45,127 nucleotides of DNA. Source: Bacteroides pyogenes DSM 20611 = JCM 6294 (lineage in GTDB: Bacteria; Bacteroidota; Bacteroidia; Bacteroidales; Bacteroidaceae). The notes below the pieces were generated by a model. The model was not told where the DNA came from, did no database searches, and worked only from the letters and a program-made list of their open reading frames with translations. The position numbers were made by a program, and so were the translations under genes. The stretch's first letter is position 1. Each line of letters starts with the position of its first letter. Shown piece after piece: positions 22,431 to 30,920 of this stretch. The stretch covers positions 90,004 to 135,130 of the forward strand of contig NZ_KE386624.1 of the NCBI RefSeq assembly GCF_000428105.1, in the 5' to 3' direction.

Positions 22431-23897
22431 ATGAGAACAATTTATCCGTTTATGGGATTGGCACTATGCGGTGCAGCAACCCAAGCGCAAGAAAAACCCA
22501 ATATTTTAATCATCCAATGCGACCATCTGACCCAGCGTGTCGTAGGCGCATACGGACAAACCCAAGGCTGTACGCTTCCTATCGACGAAGTGGCGGCACG
22601 GGGAGTCATCTTCTCCAACGCTTACGTGGGATGCCCCCTGAGCCAGCCCTCACGTGCGGGGCTATGGAGCGGACTGATGCCTCATCAGACGAATGTGCGT
22701 TCCAATTCCGCTGAACCCGTAAACACACCTCTGCCGGACAGCGTACCGACACTGGGAAGCCTTTTCTCGGACCACGGATATGAGGCCGTACATTTCGGAA
22801 AGACACACGACATGGGCGCGTTAAGGGGCTTCAAGCATAAGGAACCCGTACCCAAGCCTTTCACCGATCCGGATTTTCCGGTCAACAACGACAGCTTCCT
22901 CGATGTGGGGACTTGCGAAGACGCGGTGGCATACCTGAGCAATCCGCCCCAAAAACCATTTATCTGCATCGCCGATTTCCAAAACCCGCACAATATTTGC
23001 GGATTCGTAGGCGAGAATCAGGGCGTGCATACCGACCGCCCCATCAGCGGAGAACTTCCGGAACTGCCTGCTAACTTTGAAGTGGAAGATTGGAGTCAAA
23101 TCCCTATTCCGATTCAATACATCTGTTGCGGACACCGCCGTATGACACAAGCCTCTCAGTGGAGCGAAGAAAACTACCGCCACTATATTGCCGCTTTCCG
23201 GCACTACACCAAGATGGTATCGCGGCAGATAGACAGCGTGCTGAAAGCACTCTATTCCACACCCGCAGGCAAAAATACTATCATTGTGATCTTAGCCGAC
23301 CATGGCGACGGAATGGCTTCGCACCGCATGGTGACCAAACACCTCAGTTTTTATGATGAAATGACGAACGTTCCCTTCATCTTTGCCGGTCCGGGCATCA
23401 AGCAACGGAAGAAACCTGTATCCGAATTGCTCACCCAGCCTACATTAGATCTTCTGCCCACACTTTGCGAGCTGGCAAATATCCCTGTCCCCTCAGATAA
23501 AGCCGGTATCAGCCTTGCTCCGACGTTGAAAGGAGAAAAGCAGAAAAAGACACACGCCTATGTGGCTTCGGAGTGGCATACCGAATACGAGTACATCACT
23601 ACTCCCGGACGGATGATACGAAGCCCGAGATACAAATACACGCATTTTCTGGAAGGGAACGGTGAAGAGCTTTACGACATGAAAAAAGATCCGGGCGAGC
23701 GAATAAATCTCGCCAAAAACCCGAAATATACCGCGATACTTGCCGAACACCGTGCATTGCTCGACGATTACATTACCCGCACCGGAGATGATTACCGCAG
23801 CCTAAAAGTAAACGCCGATGCCCGCTGCAGAGAGCATACTCCGGGATACCCGCATCATAGAGGCCCCAGTGTTCGTGAACTGATTAAAAAGAGATAA
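22431..23897 (+). CDS. Secreted sulfatase, serine-type
   Basis: 488 residues. Signal peptide MRTIYPFMGLALCGAATQAQ. The sulfatase fold begins KPNILIIQCDH, with Asp31 a metal ligand. The modification motif SQPSRAGLWSG starts at Ser71, which would be converted to formylglycine by an anSME radical-SAM enzyme, absent from this window. Other landmarks: VHFGKTHD (about 121-128), ADHGDGMASHRMVTKH with further metal/sulfate residues, and the C-terminal EELYDMKKDPGERINLAKNP typical of the family. It probably acts in the periplasm on sulfated glycans or mucin-type sugars; the substrate is not visible. It stands alone, without SusC/D genes next to it. Confidence 0.92.
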   Translation: MRTIYPFMGLALCGAATQAQEKPNILIIQCDHLTQRVVGAYGQTQGCTLPIDEVAARGVIFSNAYVGCPLSQPSRAGLWSGLMPHQTNVRSNSAEPVNTPLPDSVPTLGSLFSDHGYEAVHFGKTHDMGALRGFKHKEPVPKPFTDPDFPVNNDSFLDVGTCEDAVAYLSNPPQKPFICIADFQNPHNICGFVGENQGVHTDRPISGELPELPANFEVEDWSQIPIPIQYICCGHRRMTQASQWSEENYRHYIAAFRHYTKMVSRQIDSVLKALYSTPAGKNTIIVILADHGDGMASHRMVTKHLSFYDEMTNVPFIFAGPGIKQRKKPVSELLTQPTLDLLPTLCELANIPVPSDKAGISLAPTLKGEKQKKTHAYVASEWHTEYEYITTPGRMIRSPRYKYTHFLEGNGEELYDMKKDPGERINLAKNPKYTAILAEHRALLDDYITRTGDDYRSLKVNADARCREHTPGYPHHRGPSVRELIKKR

Positions 23898-24258
23898 AGT
23901 CTCCGTCTAAGAAATTTTTCACGTTTGTCTAAAGAGTCACTGAAAAGCGACCATGTTCATGTGTACAGCGTACACATAACAAATTGGACAAGTCAGGAAA
24001 GTTTCCTATTATGAAACAAATCATCTTCCTCAGAACGAAGACATTGTAATATTAAAGGGGGTCTTTTTATCCACTTGTTAGAACTGCGCCGTGGAAGTCG
24101 TATTAAGAGTGAAGAAGCTATCATTCTCAACGACAAGCAGAACAATCTGCTACCGGATATTAGGTCGGTGTAGCATATCAAACTTGGATCGAACGAGGCA
24201 AGTGTCTTCGCTGAAATCAACAATAAGATATCTCGCTCCTTAAAATAAAGGAAACCAT
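23898..24258. other. 361-bp gap, degenerate open stretches only
   Basis: Between the convergent sulfatase and response-regulator genes I see no complete gene. On the plus strand short open pieces read LLELRRGSRIKSEEAIILND (about 24076-24172) and IKLGSNEASVFAEINNKIS (about 24180-24245), separated by stops and lacking starts. They look protein-like, so this could be a decayed gene, but I do not recognise it. No strong terminator hairpin was found. Confidence 0.4.
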
Positions 24259-24870
24259 TCACACCCACTTGTCACGCAGAGCAATACGTATCAACTCTGC
24301 CACATTCTTGGTTCCAAGCTTCTGTGTGAGGTTCTTTCGATAGGTCTTGACGGTCTCTACGCTGAGAAACATACGGTCGGCTATCTCCTGATTGGTGCAG
24401 CCGTCCACGATGTGGCGGAGTAATTCCTGTTCGCGAGTAGTGAGCCATACGGCTTGGTTGATACGTTTCTTCATCATCCGGTCGATTTCAGTGCTGAAAA
24501 ATGTATTGCCGGCCATAACAGTCTCAATACCTTTCACCACTTCCTCCGACAAGGCATTTTTCTGGATGTATCCCGATGCTCCAGCGGCAAGGGCACGGTT
24601 GACCATCGTATATTCATCATAAGTAGTGAGCATCAGTATCTTCACGTCCGGATATTTTTCATGTACCTCTTCGCAAAAATCGACACCGCTTCCATCGGGC
24701 ATAGAGATGTCTAAAAGGAGCACATCAGGACACCTGAACAAAAGTGTTTTACGACATACATCAAGTGTGTGAGACTTATCCACGACTCTGGCGATGCCTG
24801 ATTCTTCGATTGCGGCCTGCAACCCTTCGACCAACATGCGGTGGTCATCCGCGATATGTACCTGTATCAT
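24259..24870 (-). CDS. NarL/LuxR-type response regulator
   Basis: 203 residues. Receiver domain 1-120 with acidic pair Asp8/Asp9, phosphoacceptor Asp54 (VLLLDISMPDGSG), Thr/Lys switch residues (ILMLTTYDEY and YIQKNA). C-terminal LuxR-type helix-turn-helix: LTTREQELLRHIVDGCTNQE, then IADRMFLSVETVKTYRKNLTQ. It is the partner of the kinase gene, which it overlaps by 4 nt (ATGA, 24867-24870). Its likely targets are the two matching palindromes at 26875 and 27594, one in its own operon promoter. Confidence 0.95.
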   Translation of the reverse strand: MIQVHIADDHRMLVEGLQAAIEESGIARVVDKSHTLDVCRKTLLFRCPDVLLLDISMPDGSGVDFCEEVHEKYPDVKILMLTTYDEYTMVNRALAAGASGYIQKNALSEEVVKGIETVMAGNTFFSTEIDRMMKKRINQAVWLTTREQELLRHIVDGCTNQEIADRMFLSVETVKTYRKNLTQKLGTKNVAELIRIALRDKWV

Positions 24871-26807
24871 GACGTAAGTTCTATTTCTATGGTTACTTCC
24901 GTACCCGTGCCGGGTAAGGAATATACATTGATTGTACCATTGTAAGCAGCAATGCGGTTAATCATGTTAGTAAAGCCAGCCCCGTATGCCACCGTTTCGA
25001 GATCGAATCCTTTGCCGTCGTCCTGCACGGAAAGAGAGACGAGACGTTCATCAACTGTCAACTGAACATTGATACGCGTAGCGTCAGCGTGCTTCATCGC
25101 ATTATTAATGAGCTCGTAGGCACAACGGTAGATAAGCACTTCGAGACGGCTGTCGAGCCGCGGATTCTCACCGAAAAACTGGAAATTCGCCATTGGAACA
25201 GAACGACAGAAATCCTCCAACGAGGTTTTGATACCATAGCGTGAAAGTGAATCGGGCATCATGTTGTGCGCCACGTGGCGAAGTTCTTCCATCAGTTCGT
25301 CGAGCATCTTTCGAGCTTTGTTGAACCGTTCTGCATCTGCCGGCGGCAGTACGGAAAGACTTTTGATACCGTACAAATGCAGTTTGATAACCGAAAGCAT
25401 GCCCCCCAACCCATCGTGTAAGTCACGTGCCAAGCGGGTACGCTCGGCATTTTCTCCGTCTAACAAAGCAAGTGTGGCTACAAGTTGTTTCTCCTGCTTC
25501 AACTGCTTGACCTGCTGCTCAGCGAGCTCACGTTTCTGACGGATCAAACGGTAGCGATACATGAGCATCCCCATTATCAGCAAAAGAACAAGGAGTCCCG
25601 ACACACTCACTATAATATAAAGTCGTTTTTCCTTTTGCAAGGAAGAAATCTGGAGTTGTTTCTTTTCAGTCTCATACCTGATTTCCATGTCCGCCATAGT
25701 CCGATGAAAGCCCTTCACGTTCTGTTCGTTCACCAGCCGGGCATATTGGCGGAAAAAATATGAAGATTTTTCCCTATTACCGAGTTGTAAATTAGCAAAA
25801 GCTAAATTATAGGCCAATTCAGGAGCGGTATCGAGCATCGTAGAATCGTTTTCCCATGCTTTGAAGGCTATGGTCTCACATTCGCCATATCGGTTTTGCT
25901 CTCGATAGATAGTAGAAAGTATCTGCAGACCTATGGTTTCGAGGCGCGTATCACTGAATTCACGCGCCAGCCGGATACTTTCTTCCGTATATTCTATGGC
26001 TTGAGGGTACTCTCGTTTCAAAGTATAAATCTTGGCTATGGCTTGATCGCAATATATTTCGAATGTTTTATAACCTAACTTGAACCATTCGTTTGCTTTA
26101 AGTTCATATTCCAAAGCAAGATCGAGTTCGCCCTTCTCCATATAGATAAGCCCCAGTTCATAGTAAGCCATACGGTCTTCAGGTATATTATACTTTTTGC
26201 TCAAATCGATATTCTTTCGAATATAATATTCGGCACGGTCCAAATTACCTAATTCCCGATAGAGCGAGCCGATATTCGACAAGGCATTGAACTGACTCGA
26301 AGTGTCGTTGATGGCTTCGCTTATCCGGAGTACCGTCATGCAATTGTCAAGAGTTTCAATATAGCGGTTCTGCCGATAATTCCAATGGGCTATACAACGG
26401 TAAGCCTGTACTTCTTCGCGACGGTCTTTCAGCTTGACAGCACAAGCAAGCGATTGGTCGAGATACATCTTGGCCGAATCATATTGCATCAACATGTTGT
26501 GATAGACTCCGAGCGAACGAGTGAAATGTGGAATTTCCTTTGTCACCTTTTCCCTTTCAGCTATCTCCAATCCTTTTTTCAAACAAGCGATGGTGCGGTG
26601 CGTGTCATAGCTTCCGTACCAATTGGACAATAACCGATAGATGCCGACCTGCTCTTTAGGTGTCAGCTCCGAAGTACGCAACACGCCCCACAGGGAATCC
26701 GGATAGGCTTCCCTCGTATCGTTCGTCACCGTTTTACCGCCTTGTGCAAAGAGAAAGGGGAAGATAGAGAGCGACAGCAGGATTATTATAGCGTATGTTC
26801 TTTTCAT
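24867..26807 (-). CDS. TPR sensor histidine kinase (HisKA_3 type)
   Basis: 646 residues from the ATG at 26807; an in-frame ATG at 26879 lies upstream of the promoter box and is rejected. Signal or first membrane segment MKRTYAIIILLSLSIFPFLFA. A periplasmic array of TPR repeats covers residues about 40-385 (for example RYIETLDNCMTVLRISEAIN, then GNLDRAEYYIRKNIDLSKKY). One membrane helix follows (LYIIVSVSGLLVLLLIMGML), then a coiled linker, then the HisKA_3 motif RTRLARDLHDGLGGMLSVIK with His near 463, and HATPase_c (YELINNAMKHADATR, then DDGKGFD). It senses an unknown periplasmic signal through the TPRs and phosphorylates the regulator encoded downstream. Confidence 0.93.
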   Translation of the reverse strand: MKRTYAIIILLSLSIFPFLFAQGGKTVTNDTREAYPDSLWGVLRTSELTPKEQVGIYRLLSNWYGSYDTHRTIACLKKGLEIAEREKVTKEIPHFTRSLGVYHNMLMQYDSAKMYLDQSLACAVKLKDRREEVQAYRCIAHWNYRQNRYIETLDNCMTVLRISEAINDTSSQFNALSNIGSLYRELGNLDRAEYYIRKNIDLSKKYNIPEDRMAYYELGLIYMEKGELDLALEYELKANEWFKLGYKTFEIYCDQAIAKIYTLKREYPQAIEYTEESIRLAREFSDTRLETIGLQILSTIYREQNRYGECETIAFKAWENDSTMLDTAPELAYNLAFANLQLGNREKSSYFFRQYARLVNEQNVKGFHRTMADMEIRYETEKKQLQISSLQKEKRLYIIVSVSGLLVLLLIMGMLMYRYRLIRQKRELAEQQVKQLKQEKQLVATLALLDGENAERTRLARDLHDGLGGMLSVIKLHLYGIKSLSVLPPADAERFNKARKMLDELMEELRHVAHNMMPDSLSRYGIKTSLEDFCRSVPMANFQFFGENPRLDSRLEVLIYRCAYELINNAMKHADATRINVQLTVDERLVSLSVQDDGKGFDLETVAYGAGFTNMINRIAAYNGTINVYSLPGTGTEVTIEIELTS

Positions 26808-26842
26808 CTTGTCGGATAGTTGAGATTCAAATGTTTCTGTCG

Positions 26843-26850
26843 CAAAATTA
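26843..26850 (-). promoter_or_regulatory. -7 box (TAATTTTG) of the kinase/regulator operon
   Basis: Reverse-strand TAATTTTG lies 35 bp before the ATG at 26807. The -33 area is GTATTGC, identical in sequence and spacing to that of the divergent lipoprotein promoter. Confidence 0.7.
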
Positions 26851-26867
26851 TATCCCTCATATGAAAC

Positions 26868-26889
26868 GCAATACCCCACTTGTGGGAGT
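26868..26889 (-). promoter_or_regulatory. Shared operator, copy 1 (kinase promoter): CCCACAAGTGGG palindrome
   Basis: The palindrome CCCAC-AA-GTGGG is at 26875-26886 and is followed, read leftward, by GGTATTGC, which covers the -33 area. From the palindrome to the -7 box are exactly 24 bp. The 22-bp block differs from copy 2 (27591-27612) at only two bases, and these two changes restore pairing in the palindrome. Confidence 0.8.
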
Positions 26890-27590
26890 TTTCACGAGTC
26901 ATAACCATCTTTTCGACAGTCTTTATACTTGTAGCACTGTTCGGTAGAGTCGAATTTTGCTTTTGACATCCGGCATCAGTTTCCGAAACTTTCACCTCTC
27001 TGAACGGGAAACTTGTACTCTAATCATCACCTTACTCCCGTTACAAATCACCTCTGATTATCATGTATTTAAATACATTATGGCCGTATCTCGCATCATT
27101 TGCAGGCTTCCACCCGCTTTTTGGGAGGTCGCAGCTCACCGAAAAGTCGCCGTCAGGCAAATTATTCAGCATCGTTGTCTGATGATCATTAAATGTCGGT
27201 GACATTACATATCCCAAAAGCTGCTTTATGCAGAACGTTCTGCAATATATTTCCGGAAATACACCCTTGGCGGTAGCATATTTTTACCAATAACATACAA
27301 ATTACTCCTTTCACCCTATAATTAAGATCAACTCAATCCTGCCACTGATGGTAATTTACCATATAAAATCATTTCGGATTATACAAAGGTATATTTTTTA
27401 CGATGATCAGCAATGCCATTGAGCGTATATTTTATGGTGAACGAACTGATTTTTCTTCACAAAATACCGGATTATCCTTTTATCTCAAACCGTAGCCCAT
27501 GAAGAAGTGGCGGTATTTTCCATCCGTAAATGAAAAAAAACATCATCGTTCCCAACTTTCGGATGTGTTTTTTTGCCTGTTGACCGAAAA
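26890..27590. other. 700-bp divergent intergenic region with three palindromes, no gene seen
   Basis: Between the two operator copies there is no credible ORF. It contains the perfect palindromes TGCAGAACGTTCTGCA (27230-27245) and ATTTCCGGAAAT (27250-27261), and ATGGTAA-T-TTACCAT (27348-27362). The rest is AT-rich. Possible contents are further regulator sites or a small RNA; nothing more specific can be supported. Confidence 0.6.
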
Positions 27591-27612
27591 ACTCCTACAA
27601 GTAGGGTATTGC
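27591..27612 (+). promoter_or_regulatory. Shared operator, copy 2 (lipoprotein promoter): CCTACAAGTAGG palindrome
   Basis: CCTAC-AA-GTAGG at 27594-27605 is followed by GGTATTGC over the -33 area and, after 24 bp from the palindrome, the -7 box. Same order and spacing as copy 1. The sequence change C/T on the left arm is matched by G/A on the right, so the dyad is conserved rather than the exact bases. Likely bound by the NarL-type regulator encoded at 24259. Confidence 0.8.
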
Positions 27613-27629
27613 TTCCGCCGGAAGAGGAA

Positions 27630-27637
27630 TAACTTTG
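27630..27637 (+). promoter_or_regulatory. -7 box (TAACTTTG) of the lipoprotein gene
   Basis: TAACTTTG fits the consensus; the ATG is at 27680, giving a leader of about 37 nt. Confidence 0.7.
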
Positions 27638-27679
27638 AGGCATAATATAGAAGCAATATAACATCTAAATAACAAGACT

Positions 27680-28462
27680 ATGAGACAAATTTTCTTTACT
27701 ACCCTAATGGGTATTATGATGACGAGCCTCTTCTCCTGTTCGGGAGACGATGACAAAGAGAAAGTGGAAACAGGAAGCATCGTGGGTACGTGGACGGCTA
27801 AGGCATCGGGCTATGACCTGAAAATGAAGATCACCCCGACCGACTTCCGTTTCGACATTTCCAAACCCGGACAAGGCGGGACGTACGACAAGGGAGAATA
27901 CCTCATAAACAGTGGTAAGGCAACATTCGTGGGCATGCAAGATGCTGTCTTGGGTACGGGAGGACTGATAGACGGAAAACTCGTACTTACGTTTGTCAAC
28001 CCGATGGTCATCGGCATGATCGGCACACAGGCGGCAAGCCAAACCGTATTCACTCGTGAAGAAGGAGAAGAAGGCGACGGGACGGGATACTTAGTTGTCC
28101 AGAATCTGAGCGAAAACTGCGACATTACCATGCTCAAGCTCTACGATGCCGATGGCAATCTTCTCAGTACGGATGAAGATCGGCTCCCCCCGGAATACCA
28201 ATTTTCTTACGAACTACCTGTGGGCAACTACATCGGTGAATTGACCGATGCAAAAGGAAAGACTTTCCGCTCGGGGGTATTCAAAATCATCAAAAATAAA
28301 TACACCGTGCTTCAATACGACGGCTCTTCCGCTTGGCTGGAAGCCACAGGGGTGGACATGAGTTCGAAAGCTGTCCGAAGCCTACAATCTCCGGTCTACC
28401 GCCGTGCCGCACGAAACACGGCAGAAAACGCTACACCAAACAGAGAGAAAACGGTACCGTGA
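27680..28462 (+). CDS. Putative lipoprotein, lipocalin-like start, predicted target of the two-component system
   Basis: 260 residues. Signal MRQIFFTTLMGIMMTSLFSC with lipobox Cys at 20, then an acidic linker GDDDKEKVE. The following IVGTWTAKASGYDLKMKITP begins like small lipocalin-like Bacteroides lipoproteins. A second beta-rich part (DITMLKLYDADGNLLSTDED, then YELPVGNYIGELTDAKGKTF) resembles an Ig-like or peptidase-regulatory fold. The last 30 residues are basic and low quality. Its promoter carries the operator shared with the kinase operon. Function unknown. Confidence 0.8.
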   Translation: MRQIFFTTLMGIMMTSLFSCSGDDDKEKVETGSIVGTWTAKASGYDLKMKITPTDFRFDISKPGQGGTYDKGEYLINSGKATFVGMQDAVLGTGGLIDGKLVLTFVNPMVIGMIGTQAASQTVFTREEGEEGDGTGYLVVQNLSENCDITMLKLYDADGNLLSTDEDRLPPEYQFSYELPVGNYIGELTDAKGKTFRSGVFKIIKNKYTVLQYDGSSAWLEATGVDMSSKAVRSLQSPVYRRAARNTAENATPNREKTVP

Positions 28463-28545
28463 GTTCTCAATCCCGCATTTCCCCAAAAGGCTTGAAAAAA
28501 GAGAAAAAGAGAGGGAAAGCTGCCCGGTCATCAATCTGCCTCCTT

Positions 28546-28606
28546 AAAACCCACGAGGGTTTCCATAGAAACCCTCGACCATTTTTCAGAAAACCCTCGA
28601 GGGTTT
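28546..28606 (+). repeat. Repeated AAACCCTCGAGGGTTT palindromes (about 22-bp period)
   Basis: A perfect 16-bp palindrome AAACCCTCGAGGGTTT is at 28591-28606, an imperfect one (AAACCCACGAGGGTTT) at 28547-28562, and a half-copy (GAAACCCTCGACC) at about 28568-28580. They are spaced near 22 bp in the 273-bp gap after the lipoprotein gene. A single unit could act as a terminator-like hairpin; the regular repetition is more like a multiplied intergenic element. Confidence 0.8.
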
Positions 28607-28735
28607 GGGGCAAAAAGGTAGACCCTTCAAGAGAGAAGGTTAGGGCCCCCTGAAATGCAAAGTCGGACAGACGGTTCAAAAACGTACAAACGGTAGAATT
28701 TATCAGTATAATTATAAATGTAAAAATCAAGAATT

Positions 28736-29206
28736 ATGGCAAACAGACCATTGGCCTACACGCTCAGCGAGCGTAAGGCAACTGTCGGCAAACTGGCTGG
28801 CAAAACTGTGATTCAGGCAAGTCCCACGGGACGCAAACGGGTAGATCACCGCACATTCTGCGAAGAAGTGGCACGCGCCACCACTTTCACAGGAGCAGAA
28901 GTGGAAGCGGTGCTGCGGCTGGCCTCCGAAATCGCCAAACGACACGTTGAGAATGGCGATATCGTAGATTTCGGCGACATCGGGACGCTCCGCCCCTCAT
29001 TCCAGAGCAAGCTCGTGGAAAAAGGCAAAGAGGAATTCAATGCAAACGTTCACATCACCAAACCCGTTGTGAAACTCTCGCCCTCGAAACGGTACTTCAC
29101 TCTCACGGGCGTGAGCTACGAACGGACAGAAGTCTCCGCCAAAAAAGCCAAGAAGCCAACGCCCTCGCCCGGCGGTGGAGGCGAAGCCCCCGATCCCGGT
29201 ACATAA
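28736..29206 (+). CDS. HU-like DNA-binding protein, second copy, same tail end
   Basis: 156 residues. HU-like core: LSERKATVGKLAGKTVIQAS, then FCEEVARATTFTGAEVEAVL, then IVDFGDIGTLRPSFQSKLV with the G-x-GTL turn. A tail follows: KKPTPSPGGGGEAPDPGT. It ends with the same EAPDP motif as the HU-like protein at 3658, although the cores are clearly different. It lies in a cluster of envelope genes, without an integrase close by. It may compact DNA or regulate neighbours; not shown by sequence. Confidence 0.85.
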   Translation: MANRPLAYTLSERKATVGKLAGKTVIQASPTGRKRVDHRTFCEEVARATTFTGAEVEAVLRLASEIAKRHVENGDIVDFGDIGTLRPSFQSKLVEKGKEEFNANVHITKPVVKLSPSKRYFTLTGVSYERTEVSAKKAKKPTPSPGGGGEAPDPGT

Positions 29207-29374
29207 GAAAAAGCGATAACGGGTTGCCCAAAAACAACGGTCTATCGAACCGTCACCTGACGAGAACTGCAGGACAGCCCCAAAGAAAATGGCGCTTGCC
29301 CTGCGATTCTCTTTCCACCAGACTGATTATTAAACGCCTCCCCCCTCTCCCATAAGGAAAAAACGAAAGAAATC

Positions 29375-29884
29375 ATGAAAAGAAGAATCTTCAATTACAT
29401 GGCAGCGACATTTTTCGGGCTGTCGCTGGCAGGCATTGCCGGAGCTATACTCGTGTACCGCAAACTTCCGGCAGGCCGATGGCTGGCGCTGCTGCCAGCC
29501 GCCCTCTGCATGGCAGCAAGCTTTCTTTCCTTCAACCTTGATCGGGAAGAAGTGGTGTTGTGGATGATGCTCGGCGTTTTCTTCCTTATTCCCTACTTCC
29601 TGCTCCGCTATCTTCTGCACAGGAACGGCATGGACAAGCCATTCGAGAAATACCTTGTCGGCAACATCTACGTATTGCCAGCCGTCGCGCTTATTGTTCA
29701 ATTGGGCGACAAGAAATACCGAACGAAAAGTTGGGAAGGATATGGCATATCGATGGTGCAATCGATGGACGGCACCCAAACTGTAACGATCTATGCCGGG
29801 GAAAACACCGTAGCCTATTCGGTGTATGCCCGGCTGAAATATGAACTGGATAACGGTGTACTGACTATTCTCGGAACACAATGA
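29375..29884 (+). CDS. Membrane protein, four helices, unknown function
   Basis: 169 residues with four hydrophobic segments: YMAATFFGLSLAGIAGAILV, LALLPAALCMAASFLSF, EVVLWMMLGVFFLIPYFLL and YLVGNIYVLPAVALIVQL. A soluble C-terminal part follows (YGISMVQSMDGTQTVTIYAG, then VYARLKYELDNGVLTILGTQ). I do not recognise the family. An AAGGAAAA stretch precedes the start. The next gene, a lipoprotein, begins 60 bp downstream in the same direction. Confidence 0.75.
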   Translation: MKRRIFNYMAATFFGLSLAGIAGAILVYRKLPAGRWLALLPAALCMAASFLSFNLDREEVVLWMMLGVFFLIPYFLLRYLLHRNGMDKPFEKYLVGNIYVLPAVALIVQLGDKKYRTKSWEGYGISMVQSMDGTQTVTIYAGENTVAYSVYARLKYELDNGVLTILGTQ

Positions 29885-29944
29885 CTCTGTTGAAGAACTA
29901 ACTTCTAACCCGCCTCTGGCAACAAAGGCATAAAATAAAAGAAT

Positions 29945-30883
29945 ATGAAACTAATAACAAAATGGATGACTGCGATACTTTTAGTATCCCTATTTCACGG
30001 TTGCAGTCCCTCTGCGGAGGATGTGCTGAAAAAGTACGAATCATATGTCCGGTTAACAGCGGAGGGGAATAAACCTCCCGTCTCGTTCGAAATCATGGAT
30101 GGCATTCCTCTGGTGATAAGCTATTCATCAACGTTGATAAACAGCAGTCAGGAACACGTAAGCGAGCTGACCGGTCGCTGGTTCGTAGCCGACGCACTGA
30201 ATCCCGAAGTGCGGCTGCCCGCCAAGGTGAAAGTTATGACGATTGCCGATATGTCGGCGAAGAACACGACACAATCCGTGTCATACGGACATAGCCTTGC
30301 GCTCGACAGCATCAAAATACCATTCTTACTTATTGGTTTTGAAGGCATCGCTCCTACCGAATCGAAAGAGGCAGCCATCCCTCCACTGTTCTTCCTTGTC
30401 GAGAATAAGAAAGGAGCCGTAAGCGTACTCACCCCCGTGCCCCGCATTGCAGACAACCTGTTTACAGCAACCTACACGCCCATGTTTTTCACCGAACAGA
30501 AATATTCGGGAGAAATACCTTTCGAGAACGCGAAGAACGTAACGCTGGAAATGACGTTGTCGCGCGATTTGAAGCAAGTCATTCATTTGAACCTATCTGC
30601 GGAAAGATTGAAAATGAACCCTTCGGAGAAAGGAGTGAGTAGCCTCGTTTTTCAAGGTGGATTCGAGACAAGAGATTCTATCAATGTCATCGATGGCAAA
30701 ATAACACAAGGGCAAAAACCGTTAATCTGCGACTTGACAGTTACGAATGCCTGCATATACGGGCAGATAAAATTTAAAATGGATATGGGTAGCACAAAAT
30801 CGGTATATGCTGTGCTCAAAAACACCACCACACCACAAGATATTCCGGAAGGGATTTTAAAAAACAATGAACGAAAACATTAA
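29945..30883 (+). CDS. Putative lipoprotein, unknown function
   Basis: 312 residues. Signal MKLITKWMTAILLVSLFHGC with lipobox LFHGC. The mature protein has two beta-rich halves, for example NKPPVSFEIMDGIPLVISYS, VSELTGRWFVADALNPEVRL and NVTLEMTLSRDLKQVIHLNL. No motif recognised. It overlaps the open frame of the next gene slightly, and the next real start is at 30921, so the pair is probably cotranscribed. Confidence 0.78.
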   Translation: MKLITKWMTAILLVSLFHGCSPSAEDVLKKYESYVRLTAEGNKPPVSFEIMDGIPLVISYSSTLINSSQEHVSELTGRWFVADALNPEVRLPAKVKVMTIADMSAKNTTQSVSYGHSLALDSIKIPFLLIGFEGIAPTESKEAAIPPLFFLVENKKGAVSVLTPVPRIADNLFTATYTPMFFTEQKYSGEIPFENAKNVTLEMTLSRDLKQVIHLNLSAERLKMNPSEKGVSSLVFQGGFETRDSINVIDGKITQGQKPLICDLTVTNACIYGQIKFKMDMGSTKSVYAVLKNTTTPQDIPEGILKNNERKH

Positions 30884-30920
30884 TCTGCCTTTGGCAACGG
30901 GGCATAAAACAAACAAAAAG

